NCBI GenBank assembly: GCA_950295325.1
Contig: OX485804.1
Coordinates: forward strand, 7,130,001 to 7,194,000
Direction: 5' to 3'
Source of the DNA: Polytrichum commune
Lineage: Eukaryota; Streptophyta; Polytrichopsida; Polytrichales; Polytrichaceae
DNA: 64,000 nt
In this document: one piece after another, positions 1 to 10,135 of the stretch
Position numbering within the stretch: the stretch's first letter is position 1
Layout: every line of letters begins with the position of its first letter
Notes under the pieces: model-generated
What the model saw: the letters and a program-made list of their open reading frames with translations, nothing else
What the model was told of the DNA's origin: nothing
Databases searched by the model: none
Translations under genes and position numbers: made by a program

Positions 1-30
1 CTTAAGCCGAGGCCAAGTCTTTTGTACCTT

Positions 31-511
31 GAGGCTCAAATGAATGGGAGATATGTCTCATGAGTTGACAAAGAGGCAACGGACTTTTTCATGAGCCCAA
101 AGCTCACAAGGGAGTTGGGGCTTGCCAATTGATAGAGCGGGCAAGCCCACCAAGGTGTGGTTTGGAAAGGGCGAACTGCATGAGACGAAGGAGTTCGCGA
201 TGCATGTAACCTTTCAATGTGGGACATTGGATTTTTGTCAAAATTTCACACCATGTGAAATAGATGAAATGCATGTCATTGTGAAGGCCGCCTTCTTTGA
301 AACTCACATGATAGATGTGAGGTGCAAGCCGGTGTGCTTGCGGTGCATTATGATGTGTCATAATGACAAAGAATTGAAGTTCAAATTGACAAGAACTCCT
401 ATGGTAGGAGGACCCGAGTTGAATTTGGTGTTAATAGACCAAATGAAAAATAGAAAACATAATGGTCGTGGTTCAATTGGAGCAACTCCAAGGAACGTAT
501 GGGGAGGCTAG
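31..511 (+). pseudogene. R1 aspartic protease (retropepsin-like) remnant
   Basis: The reading frame gives NGRYVS, a stop, VDKEATDFFMSPKLTRELG, then a long stretch (122-511) with the CGTLDF and KLNLVL motifs typical of the segment between protease and reverse transcriptase. The catalytic triplet that should read D-T-G reads D-K-E, so it cannot be a working aspartic protease. The same change occurs in the other copies. The frame breaks at the stop before VDKE. Confidence 0.7.
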
Positions 512-539
512 GAAAGATGGGCCTCCCCCAAACCACATT

Positions 540-1800
540 GGTGGGATGTTGGTGAAATACAAGGATGTATTCACCAATGTGTTGCCCAAAAAGTTACCGC
601 CAAGGAGTGAAAATAACTTTGCTCAACGAGAGATTGAGTTCTTGAGGTATGTGGTGACAAAGGAAGTTGGTGGACGAACATGAAGAATGTGAAGGCAATC
701 CAAAAGGAGAATTGGCCCTTCATTCAAAAAGGGCTTAGGTCATTTGTTGGCCTAGCCAACTACTACCACCACTTCATTCGAGAGTTTTTGAAGGTTGCTA
801 GGACCTTATTCAACTTATTGAGGGAAATGGCTATCCCAAGAGTGGGATGAGCCTTGTCGCCAAGCCTTTGGGGAGCTCAAGAGCAAGTTCTCTTCACAAG
901 ATGTGGTTAAGTTTCCGGGTTTTCATAAGCATTTTGAGGTGCACATGGAGGCGAAGGATTTTACCATTGGTGGATGTTGATCCAAGATGGATGCCCATTG
1001 CTTGTGGGAGCATTAAGCTCCATGGTTGTCGAACCTTGTCCGGCTTGTGCAAGAAATGGTTATCCCAAGAGTGGGATGAGCCTTGCCACAAAGTCTTTAA
1101 GGAGCTTAAGACGAAGTTCTCTTCGCCGCCCGTGCTCAAGTTTGCGAAATTTGACAATTGAGGTGCATACGGGGGCGAGTGACTTTGCCATTGGCGGATG
1201 GTTAACGTAGGATGGATGGCCATTGCATATGAGAGCGTTAAGCTTGATGGTTATCCGACCTTATCCGACTTGTGGAAGAAATGACTATCCCAAGAGTGGG
1301 ATGAGCCTTGTCACCAAGTCTTTGGGGAGCTTGAGAGCAAGTGTTCTTAGACGCCCGTGCTCAAGTTCGCGGAGCTTGACAAACCTTTTGAGGTGCATAC
1401 GGGGGTGAGCGACTTTGCCAATGGTGGATTATGTGTAATTGGATGGCCATTGCATATGGGAGCATGAAGCTCGATGGTTGTCAAAGAAGACAACCAACTC
1501 ATGACAAAGAACTTCTTTGCCGTAGTGCATTGCTTGAAGATGTGGCGACACTATTTGGGGTTGCACAAAGCAAAGGTCTACATGGACAATGTGTCCTAAA
1601 AGAATTTTGACATTCAAGCGTAAGTGAGCGCCAAGTCATTGCGGTGACATGATAATTTGGCGCTTATGAAGGTGGATTTGATCCACAAACCGGACCGTGG
1701 AAATGTGGTGCCGGATGCGCGAAGTAGACCGGAAAAATTCCAAGCAATGAGAACCATCCAAACCTTGTGGCTAATGTGTGCCGGCGAAGGAAACTTGTGA
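540..1800 (+). pseudogene. R1 RT-less pol segment: RT entry, RNase H and tandem linker units
   Basis: It starts with the N-terminal RT signature DVFTNVLPKKLPP and jumps within a few codons to EFLRYVVTKE, which in intact gypsy elements lies after the YxDD palm. The catalytic RT core is therefore deleted. GLRSFVGLANYY and three units of the RT/RNase H linker (KKWLSQEWDEPC and variants, starting near 825, 1054 and 1279) follow. RNase H remains near 1480-1590 (FFAVVHCLKMWRHYLG, then MDNVS). Unit spacing of 225-229 bp is not a clean multiple of 3, so the units alternate in frame. Confidence 0.75.
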
Positions 1801-1859
1801 TGCAAGATACGGGAGGGGTAAATTAACTACCCCAAAGCACAAAAGCTTTTAGGTGAGCT

Positions 1860-2313
1860 TCGCAAGAGCAAGGTGCTCAAAGAGGTTAAGTTGGTGGACG
1901 GATTGTTCAAGTGCAAGCAAAGTTGGGTGTATGTGCCACAAGGCAAGTAGAGGCTATCGGTTTTGAAGGAGGAATTTGATAGTCCTATTGCCGGCCTTAG
2001 ACGAGAAAGAAAAAACCGCCGTAGAATGGTGTCATGGAGGTACCATTGGCGGTGCATAAAGGAAGATATAGCCCACTTTGTGAAGGCTTGAATCAAAGTG
2101 CAAAGTGAACCGAGCCTCTTACCAAAAGCAAGGCGGTTTCTTGCAACCGTTGCCTATCCCGTCGGCGCCATGGCATAGTATGTGCATGGACTTGATCACA
2201 AGTTTGCCGGAGTCACATGGATATGATGCCATCTTGTTGATGGTAGAGCGGTTTGCCAAGTTGGCACACATGGTGCCAATTGTGGAAACCGCCACCGCGT
2301 TGGAGACCGCATA
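1860..2313 (+). pseudogene. R1 integrase, N-terminal part
   Basis: It carries the zinc-binding region (SPIAGxRxE, then HFVKA) and the first catalytic Asp in CMDLITSLPESHGYD, followed by MVERFAKLAHMVP. Copy R2 interrupts it after the codons for ALETA. The remainder of the same integrase lies at 9150-9671. Confidence 0.8.
2309..2313. repeat. 5' target-site duplication of R2 (GCATA)
   Basis: GCATA directly precedes the LTR start TGTCGCGCAC, and the same five bases follow the 3' LTR at 9150-9154. The uninterrupted sequence in R4 and R5 holds a single copy at this place in the integrase. Confidence 0.95.
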
Positions 2314-3288
2314 TGTCGCGCACCTCTCCATGAGGAGTGCCCGAAACACCATGGGCACAAGGGGGACCCCGGAGTGACACCCGGGACTTGTGGCGCCGTT
2401 GGTGAGAGGGCCCAAGTGATCCTAGTGTGGATGAGGTCCCCGGGCGTTGGGAACGCCTCCCACCCACGAAGACTAGGAGGCACAAGGGCAAGGCCATGAG
2501 CTATGCGTAGCTCATGGCGTGGTGATTCTAGAATGCTCAAGAACACCTCAATCGGAGGTGTGAGCTAGGAGTTATGGCCATTTGAGTGGGGCGCTGTCCC
2601 GGGACAGCGCCCTGGTGCAGCAGTGCCTGGGAGTGACTCCCGGGACTGCCAAGGTTCAAAGAGGCATAACGTCCTCATAACTTGCCCGAATGGGGCAAGT
2701 GAGGCGTTCATCGGCATCTACGTGAAATGTAGATGAAGATGGAGTGGTTGGTTGTTATGATCCAACATCAAACAAGGAAGTTATGATGGTATGAAGCTGC
2801 TGGGGGGTTCTAGGCCCAGCAGCTAAAGGAAAATGTCCACTTCGCCCCAACTCTTGGTAGAGAGACAAGAGGTTGGTTGACGGTGGGGTAGGGGCCCCGC
2901 GTGAAGTCCTAGAGGCTTATATGGGTGAGGTGGTGTGGCCTCACCCACCCGAGGCCGAACGGCAAGGCCTCCATGGGCTTTGGCCTATTGTGAGGCCATA
3001 GTTGCCTAGTATGGTTCGGGTTGTTGTAGTGTTGCTCCGGCAACGCGATGATCAACATAGGATTGGACTTCCATGGATGGAAGTCCACATTGGGGAAATG
3101 GGTTACCGATTAAGGGGTGAGTCCCGAAAGCAAAGTAGGAGGGTTGGTTCCCCTCCTATGAACTAATGGTCCGGGGTTAGAGGAGCTAACCATTAGCATG
3201 GCGGTATGCGAAGGGTTAGCGACTCGTAACCTTTGCTAGAATTGAAAATTGGCAAGATGGTCAAGGGGGGCTAGCAAGGGTTGCGACA
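2314..3288 (+). repeat. R2 5' LTR (975 bp), hairpin-rich
   Basis: It begins TGTCGCGCAC and ends GGTTGCGACA, giving 6-bp TGTCGC/GCGACA terminal inverted ends. It contains a run of short inverted repeats. Examples are 2494-2517 (10-bp stem, 4-nt loop), 2589-2612 (perfect 24-bp palindrome), 2680-2700 (8-bp stem), 2795-2824 (10-bp stem), 2923-2946 (8-bp stem), 3065-3086 (9-bp stem) and 3136-3158 (8-bp stem). No clear TATA box was assigned; TTATATGG near 2917 is the best candidate. Confidence 0.95.
2589..2612. repeat. Perfect 24-bp palindrome inside the LTR
   Basis: GGGCGCTGTCCC is followed immediately by its reverse complement GGGACAGCGCCC. The palindrome recurs in every LTR of the family. A few copies carry one C-to-T change, which would still pair as G-U in RNA. 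Confidence 0.95.
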
Positions 3289-3290
3289 CG

Positions 3291-3302
3291 TGGTATCAGA
3301 GC
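3291..3302 (+). promoter_or_regulatory. R2 primer binding site (initiator tRNA-Met type)
   Basis: TGGTATCAGAGC lies 2 nt downstream of the 5' LTR. It is the standard plant LTR-retrotransposon site complementary to the 3' end of initiator tRNA-Met, where minus-strand synthesis starts. Confidence 0.95.
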
Positions 3303-4270
3303 AGGGTTCCAATATTTGAGCTAGCACTTTGAGGTAGACATGGCTATCAAAAATACGGGTTGTGATGGTGAGCCCGGGGTTTCCAAAAGGTTGTGAGGCT
3401 CAAATTGGAACAAGGATCATGTGCAAGTGGAATTTGACCATACCATTGGTTCTAATGACAATGGTGGGCATGAGGGTGGATTTGGTAAGGAAAATGGAGG
3501 AGTGCTTTGAAAAGGGCTCCCTCAAACCTCAAAAAACATTTGGGGCCTAGAATACCGAAAGCACCCAAAACCTTGGAGGGCATTAATGTTGGATTGAAAT
3601 TCCAATTCGAAATGCTTGGAAGGTATTGATGTTGGAATGAATTTGGTGCTAATGAGGCACCCGGGGCTTCTTAAGGCCTATGTGCGCTATTCAAACGCAC
3701 AAATGAAGGATACACCTAAAACGGACGAGCTTTCTAAGAAATGCATCCTTTTAGGTGGGGTTTTAAAAGCGGGTGGTGGATGCCTTGTTTAAGTCCCCAA
3801 GGCTTCTTGAGGACATGGTGGGGACCATCAAATTTGCAAGAGCATTGAAGCCGATGGTCCCAAAGAGAAGTTTGGCGGCGCATCACCACAAGTGGCTTTA
3901 GCCAAATTAGGTCCCAAAGAAATGAGTGCAAATTGTTTGGTCCATTTTACTTAGGCAAAACATGTTGGTGCCGCGGACGGAATGTTGAAAGGTGGCTTTA
4001 TGCTTCCAAAGCAAATCATACTTGTGCCGCGGACGGAATGTTGGGAGGTGGGTTTGTCCTACCAAGGCAATTTATGTTCGTGCCGCGGACGGAGTGTGGG
4101 AAGGTGGCTTTGTGCTACCAAGGCAAAACATGTTTGTTTTGCGGACAAATTATTAGAAATTGGTTTTGTGGCACCAAACCAATTTGTTCCGCGGACGAAA
4201 TGTTTAAAGTTGGCTTTGCGGACCAAGCCAAGCCAAGTTGCCGAGGACCGAATCTAAAACGATGGCATTG
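3303..4270 (+). pseudogene. R2 leader / gag-position region with 56-bp tandem repeats
   Basis: No Gag domain or CCHC knuckle is recognisable. A short frame (3362-3550; GFPKGCEAQIGTRIMCKWN, then VDLVRKMEECFEKG) is conserved in all copies. From about 3965 to 4220 there is a minisatellite built on CCGCGGACGGAATGT, with starts near 3971, 4027, 4083, 4139 and 4189 (period about 56 bp, last spacing shorter). Because 56 is not divisible by 3, each unit reads in the next frame. It may be a decayed gag or a non-coding packaging region; I cannot decide. Confidence 0.6.
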
Positions 4271-4289
4271 TGGCCAAGGCTAGTAGCCT

Positions 4290-4790
4290 TAAGCCAAGGC
4301 CAAATATTTTGTACCTTGAGGCTCAATGAATGAGAGAAATGTCTCATGTGTTGACAAAGAGGCAATGGACTCTTTCATGAGCCCAAAGCTCATAAGGGGG
4401 TTGGGGCTTGTCGACGCATAGAGCGGGCAAGCCCACCAAGGTGCGGTTTGCAAAGGGCGAACCGCATGAAGCAAAGGAAGCCGCGATGCATGTAACCTTT
4501 CAATGTGGGACATTGAATTTTGTCAAAATTTCACACCATGTGAAATTAATAAGGTACATGTCATTGTAAAGGTCACATTCTTTGAAACTCACATGATAGA
4601 TGTGAGGCCGAAGCCGGTGTGCTTGCGGTGCATTATGATGTGTCATAATGGCAAAGAGATGAAGTTCAAATTGATAAGGACTCCTATGGTAGGAGGACCC
4701 AAGTTGAATTTGGTCTTAATGGACCAAATGAAAAATGGCCAATATAATAGTCGTGGTTCAATTGGAGCAACTCGATAGAACTTATGGGGA
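4290..4790 (+). pseudogene. R2 protease-like remnant
   Basis: This matches the R1 protease segment: VDKEAMD replaces the V-D-T-G-A-T-x core, followed by SPKLIRGLGL-like sequence and a 4503-4778 frame with FCQNFTPCEI and KLNLVLMDQM. The catalytic Asp is present but the following Thr-Gly is Lys-Glu. Confidence 0.7.
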
Positions 4791-4799
4791 GGCTAGGAA

Positions 4800-5870
4800 A
4801 GATGGGCCTCCCCTAAACCACTTTGGTGGGATGTTGGAGAGATACAATGATGTATTCACCAATGTGTTGCCCAAAAGTTACCGCCAAGAAATGAAAATAA
4901 CTTTGCTCAACAAGATATTGAGTTCTAGAGGTATGTGGTGACAAAGGAAGTTGGTGACAAACATGAAGAATATCAAGGCCATCCAAAAGGAGAATTGGTC
5001 CTTGACTGAAGAAAATGGCTTAGGTCATTTGTTGGCCTAGCCAACTACTACCACCACTTCATTCGAGGTTTTTCTAAGGTTGCTAGGACCTTAGTCAATT
5101 TGTTGAAAAAATGGCTATCCCAAGAGTGGGATGAGCCTTGTCACCAAGCCTTTGGGAAGCTCAAGAGCAAGTTCTCTTCACAAGATGTGGTTAAGTTTCC
5201 GGGTTTTCATAAGCATTTTGAGGTGCACATGGAGACGAAGGACTTTATCATTGGCGGATGTTGATCCAAGATGGACGACCATTGCTTATGAGAGCATTAA
5301 GCTTCATGGTTGTCGAACCTTGTCCGGCTTGTACAAGAAATGGCTATCCCAAGAGTGGGATGAGCCGTGCCACCAAGCCATTTGGGGAGCTTAAGAGCAA
5401 GTTCTCTTCGCCGCCCGTGCTCAAGTTCGTGGAGTTTGACAAACCTTTTGAGGTGCTTACGGGGGTGAGTAACTTTGCCAATGATGGATTGTTAATGTAA
5501 GATGGATGGCCTTTGCATATGGGGGCTTGAGGCTCGATGGTTGTCAAAGAAGACAACCAACTCATGACAAAGAATTTCTTTGCCGTAGTGCATTGCTTGA
5601 AGATGTGGCGACATTATTTGGGGTCGCACAAAGCAAAGGTCTACATGGACAATGTGTCTTAAAAGTATTTTAACATATACAAGCGCAAGTGAGCGCCAAG
5701 TCATTGCGGTGGCATGATAGTTTGGCGCTTACGAAGGTGGATTTGGTCCACAAACCGGACCGTGGAAATGTGGTGCCGGATGCGCTAAGTAGACGGGAAG
5801 AGTTCCAAGCAATGAGAACCATCCAAACCTTGTGGCTAATGTGTGCCGGCAAAGGAAACTTGTGATGCAA
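4800..5870 (+). pseudogene. R2 RT-core-deleted pol segment with RNase H
   Basis: The RT entry DVFTNVLPKSYRQ is joined to a frameshifted version of the post-palm strand and GLRSFVGLANYYHHFI (about 5010-5060). Two linker units start near 5108 and 5338. The RNase H end (AVVHCLKMWRHYLG, then MDNVS) sits near 5575-5660. No YxDD box occurs anywhere between. Several stops (for example TGA at about 5008) interrupt the frame. Confidence 0.75.
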
Positions 5871-5929
5871 GATATGGGAGGGATAAATTAACTACCCCAA
5901 AGCACAAAAGCTTTTAGGTGAGCTTCGCA

Positions 5930-6893
5930 AGAGCAAGGTGCTCAAAGAGGTTAAGTTGGTGAACGGATTGTTCAAGTGCAAGCAAAGTTGGGTGTATGTG
6001 CCACAAGGCAAGTTGAGGCTATCGGTTTTGAAGGAAGAATATGATAGTCCTATTGCCGGCCATAGAGGAGAAACAAAACGCCGCCATAGAATGGTGTCAA
6101 AGAGGTACCGTTGGCGGTGCATAAAGGAGGATATAGCCCACTTTGTGAAGGCGTGAATAAAGTGCCAAATGAACTAAGCCTCTTACCAAAAGCAAGGCGG
6201 TTTCTTGCAACCGTTGCCTATCCCGTCGGCGCCATGGCATAGTATGTGCATGGACTTGATCACAAGTTTGCCGGAGTCACATGGGTATAATGCCATCTTG
6301 TTGATGGTAGAGTGGTTTGCCAAGTTGGCACACATGGTGCCGATTGTGGGAACCGCCACCGCGTTGGAGACCGCATAGCCTTTTCTCAAAGGATGGTTGA
6401 GGCATCACGGGTTGCCACAAGTGATTGTGTGGGATCAAGATCCAAAGTTCACAAGTGCATTTTCAATGCATTTCTCTAAGGAGGTCGGAATGAAACTAAG
6501 GTTTAGCACGGCCTTGCATTCCCAAATGAATGGGAAAGCGGAGCATGTGAATGGAGTCTTGAAGCAATAATTGAGGAACTTGGTGGGGGCGGACCAAGGA
6601 GATTGGGCGGACTATGTGGGTCGAGCGGAGTGTAATTGCAATGTAGCCACGCACTTGGCTACCAAGGGGTGGTCTTTCGTGGTGGCTTATGGAGTGGATG
6701 CGCTCCAACCTATTAACCTATCTCTCGAGGGGGCACATTCAACACTAGAGTTCAACCAAGATGGTGAGGACTTGGCCAAGGATGGTAAACAAGTCTTGGA
6801 GATGACCAAGTTGTTGGTGGAGAAAGCCCGAAGGTGCTACGGAGTGCAAATCAATGCCGGAAGACGCGAAGTGGAGTATGAGGTGGGCCAATA
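5930..6893 (+). pseudogene. R2 integrase
   Basis: The zinc-binding segment lies at 5938-6156 (SPIAGHRGE, YRWRCIKEDIAHFVKA). The catalytic core shows MDLITSLPES (first Asp), VIVWDQDPKF near 6430 (second Asp) and KAEHVNGVLKQ near 6545 (Glu). A TAG stop shared with the other copies follows ALETA (about 6376). A second stop (TAA) follows VLKQ near 6568 in this copy only. Confidence 0.85.
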
Positions 6894-6904
6894 AGGTGTT
6901 GTTG

Positions 6905-7360
6905 AATGTGGACAACTTCACCTTGCCCAAAGGCCTTACTCCAAAAGTTCATGTCCAAAATTGGAGCTTCGTTTTCCATGGTGGAACAAGTGTTCAAGGA
7001 CATGTATAAGTTGGAATTAATTACCGCCCGAGATCAAAGTGCATCCGACATTTCATGTCTCATTACGAAAGTCATTTTAGGACGACACCTTGTGACCCGA
7101 TCACAAGCAAGTGATTAGGCCACGTCCCGACCTTGTGGAGGTCATTTGGAACATGAGGTAGGAGGGCATCCTCAAGTGTAGGAAGCCCAAGTGAAAATGA
7201 AAGAAAATGTACAAAGGAGTACTTGGTGAAATGGTGAGGATACCATGAGAAAGAAACCGCTTGGGTGGCGGCAAGAGACATGGTGAACACCAATGAATTG
7301 GTGAAGCACTTTGAAGAAACTAAGGCTAAGGATTCCAATAAAATGAAGCGTAGGCATTGA
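6905..7360 (+). pseudogene. R2 integrase C-terminus and chromodomain remnant
   Basis: It encodes the pattern FSMVEQVFKDMYKLEL and HPTFHV (post-integrase GPY/F-like segment). About 7140-7350 reads as a chromodomain after allowing frameshifts: EGILKCRKPK, YLVKW, a TGA stop, GYHEKETAWVAARDMVN and ELVKHFE. The chromodomain places the family in the chromovirus clade, whose members often direct insertion to heterochromatin. Confidence 0.7.
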
Positions 7361-8174
7361 TGAGGACATCAATCTCCTTTAGTGGGGGAGAGACGCTAGT
7401 AGCACACTTAGCTTCGAGGCTAATTGCTCCACAACATGAACTTGTTCTTTGGCTTGAGGGAATAAAGTCCAAACTTTAGTGGTGCAAAGAGAAAAGTATG
7501 AGATGAGGTCCTAGTCTTGTACTTGTGCTTGGTTAATGGAAGAGGGGGAATAGATATGCCAAACTAGGTTGGGTAAGCCGAGTAATTGGGGGCCATGGCT
7601 AAGAGGGGCCTTGGATAAAACCAAGAAACTTCTTAATTGTGGGCTTGTCCGGGCGGGGACAAGGTGATGGCGCGTGCTCATAAAAGTGCTACCCGCGAGC
7701 TAACGAGAGTTGGCGCATGGGAGTCATGAACCCATGTCTCGAAAGAGCAAAGTGGGAACCGAGTCGGGCGGGACTTGGCATCACTCCCGTGCGATCGAGG
7801 CGTGGCTTAACAATGGAAAGCCATCTCGGAGTTGCAACCGAGACAACTTAGTGGAAGCGTTGAGGTCTCGCCTAGATGTGTCACGTTAGGCTAGTGGAGC
7901 CTAACGGGGGAGGCCCCAAAGGAGGGGCAACCCATGTGAGTCCCGAAGTAGGTGGGTCTAGTATAGGTTAGGTCCTTGGATGAGAGATCCAAAGTCGCTA
8001 ACGGACCACCTAGGAACGACACCTTTGGGACCATGCCAAATTTGAAGATGCATTGTGGGGGTCGCGCCCTAAGGTAAACACAATGCCGCACCATAGAGGA
8101 TGGCAACTTGAGAATTGGTGTGCCGACTACAAGTATAGTCGATGACGGCATCGACTCCGTTTGGTGGGGGTGAG
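7361..8174 (+). other. R2 3' untranslated region, conserved and structured
   Basis: About 810 bp separate the chromodomain from the 3' LTR. There is no sense ORF, but sequence is highly conserved among copies and includes inverted repeats such as GTTAGGCT/AGCCTAAC near 7887-7907 and CTCGG/CCGAG near 7827-7844. It ends in a G-rich tract (TTGGTGGGGGTGAG, 8161-8174) placed as a polypurine primer for plus-strand synthesis. A 155-aa antisense frame (7891-8358) crosses into the LTR. Confidence 0.7.
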
Positions 8175-9149
8175 TGTCGCGCACCTCTCCATGAGGAGTG
8201 CCCGAAACACCATGGGCACAAGGGGGACCCCGGAGTGACACCCGGGACTTGTGGCGCCGTTGGTGAGAGGGCCCAAGTGATCCTAGTGTGGATGAGGTCC
8301 CCGGGCGTTGGGAACGCCTCCCACCCACGAAGACTAGGAGGCACAAGGGCAAGGCCATGAGCTATGCGTAGCTCATGGCGTGGTGATTCTAGAATGCTCA
8401 AGAACACCTCAATCGGAGGTGTGAGCTAGGAGTTATGGCCATTTGAGTGGGGCGCTGTCCCGGGACAGCGCCCTGGTGCAGCAGTGCCTGGGAGTGACTC
8501 CCGGGACTGCCAAGGTTCAAAGAGGCATAACGTCCTCATAACTTGCCCGAATGGGGCAAGTGAGGCGTTCATCGGCATCTACGTGAAATGTAGATGAAGA
8601 TGGAGTGGTTGGTTGTTATGATCCAACATCAAACAAGGAAGTTATGATGGTATGAAGCTGCTGGGGGGTTCTAGGCCCAGCAGCTAAAGGAAAATGTCCA
8701 CTTCGCCCCAACTCTTGGTAGAGAGACAAGAGGTTGGTTGACGGTGGGGTAGGGGCCCCGCGTGAAGTCCTAGAGGCTTATATGGGTGAGGTGGTGTGGC
8801 CTCACCCACCCGAGGCCGAACGGCAAGGCCTCCATGGGCTTTGGCCTATTGTGAGGCCATAGTTGCCTAGTATGGTTCGGGTTGTTGTAGTGTTGCTCCG
8901 GCAACGCGATGATCAACATAGGATTGGACTTCCATGGATGGAAGTCCACATTGGGGAAATGGGTTACCGATTAAGGGGTGAGTCCCGAAAGCAAAGTAGG
9001 AGGGTTGGTTCCCCTCCTATGAACTAATGGTCCGGGGTTAGAGGAGCTAACCATTAGCATGGCGGTATGCGAAGGGTTAGCGACTCGTAACCTTTGCTAG
9101 AATTGAAAATTGGCAAGATGGTCAAGGGGGGCTAGCAAGGGTTGCGACA
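8175..9149 (+). repeat. R2 3' LTR (975 bp)
   Basis: Same length, termini and sequence as 2314-3288 as far as I could compare by eye. It is followed by the GCATA duplication and then resumption of the R1 integrase. Confidence 0.95.
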
Positions 9150-9671
9150 GCATAGCCTTTTCTCAAAGGATGGTTGAGGCACCACGGGTTGCCAAGAGTG
9201 ATTGTGTGGGATCAAGATCCAAAGTTCACAAGTGCATTTTCAATGCATTTCTCTAAGGAGGTAGGAATGAAACTAAGGTTTAGCACGACCTTGCATTCCC
9301 AAGTGGATGAGAAAGCGGAGGATGTGAATGGAGTCTTGAAGCAATACTTGAGGAACTTGGTGGGGGCGGACCAAGGAGATTTGGCGGACTATGTGGGTCG
9401 AGCGGAGTGTAATTGCAATGTAGCCACACACTTGGCTACCAAGGGGTGGTCTTTGGTGGTGGCTTATGGAGTGGATGCGCTCCAACCTATTAACCTAGCT
9501 CTCGAGGGGGCACATTCAACACTAGAGTTCAACCAAGATGGTGAGGACTTGGCCAAGGATGGTAAACAAGTCTTGGAGATGACCAAGTTGTTGGTGGAGA
9601 AAGCCCGAAGGTGCTACGGAGTGCAAATCAATGCCGGAAGACGCAAAGTGGAGTATGAGGTGGGCCAATAA
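9150..9671 (+). pseudogene. R1 integrase, C-terminal part of the catalytic core
   Basis: GCATA (9150-9154) is the second R2 target duplication. The frame from 9174 is open to 9671, with HHGLPRVIVWDQDPKF (second Asp) and KAEDVNGVLKQYLRN (Glu), then the tail up to VEYEVGQ. It joins the first part at 1860-2313 once R2 is set aside. A TAG stop lies at the join, as in the other copies. Confidence 0.85.
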
Positions 9672-9689
9672 GGTGTTGTTGAATGTGGA

Positions 9690-10135
9690 CAATTTCACCT
9701 TGCCCAAAGGCCTTACTTCAAAAGTTCATGTCCAAAATTGGAGCTTCGTTTTCCATTGTGGAACAAGTGTTCAAGGACATGTATAAGTTGGAATTACCGC
9801 CGGAGATCAAAGTGCATCCGACATTTCATGTCTCATTACGAAAGTCATTTTAGGACGACACCTTGTGGCCCGATCACAAGCAAGTGATTAGGCCACCTCC
9901 CCACCTTGTGGAGGTCATTTGGAACATGAGGTAGGAGGGCACCTTCAAGTGTAGGAAGCCCAAGTGAAAATGAAAAAAATGTACAAAAGAGTACTTCGTG
10001 AAATGGTGAGGATACCATGAGAAAGAAACCGCTTGGGTGGCGGCAAGAGACATGGTGAACACCAATGAATTGGTGAAGCACTTTGAAGAAACTAAGGCTA
10101 AGGATTCCAATAAAATGAAGTGTAGGCATTGATGA
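9690..10135 (+). pseudogene. R1 integrase C-terminus and chromodomain remnant
   Basis: Same layout as in R2: VEQVFKDMYKLELPPEIKVH, then frameshifted EGxxKCRKPK, YFVKW-stop-GYHEKE and ELVKHFEETKAK. The TGG-TGA stop context in the chromodomain is shared with R2, R3 and R4. Confidence 0.65.

Larger units (their letters stand above)
2314..9149 (+). mobile_element. R2: complete, recently inserted, non-autonomous chromovirus copy nested in R1
   Basis: Two 975-bp LTRs in direct orientation bound 4,886 bp of internal sequence, with GCATA target duplications. I saw no difference when reading the two LTRs side by side, so the insertion is young. Despite this the internal region has a D-K-E protease site, no RT catalytic core, stop codons in integrase and chromodomain, and frameshifted tandem repeats. 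It must have moved with proteins from another element. Its short LPKSYRQ variant at the RT entry is shared with R4. Confidence 0.95.

Noticed and set aside
2196-2546. Recurring LTR ORFs (MFLSILESPRHELRI-type and RRSQRPG-type) as genes
   Set aside because: They are the same LTR sequence read in several frames and both orientations; their recurrence follows from LTR copy number.
3291-3302. A tRNA gene fragment
   Set aside because: The 12-nt match is the retrotransposon primer binding site next to the LTR; no tRNA body follows.
3965-4220. CRISPR-like regularly spaced repeats
   Set aside because: Units are diverged, contiguous with no unique spacers, recur in every retrotransposon copy, and the DNA is plant nuclear.
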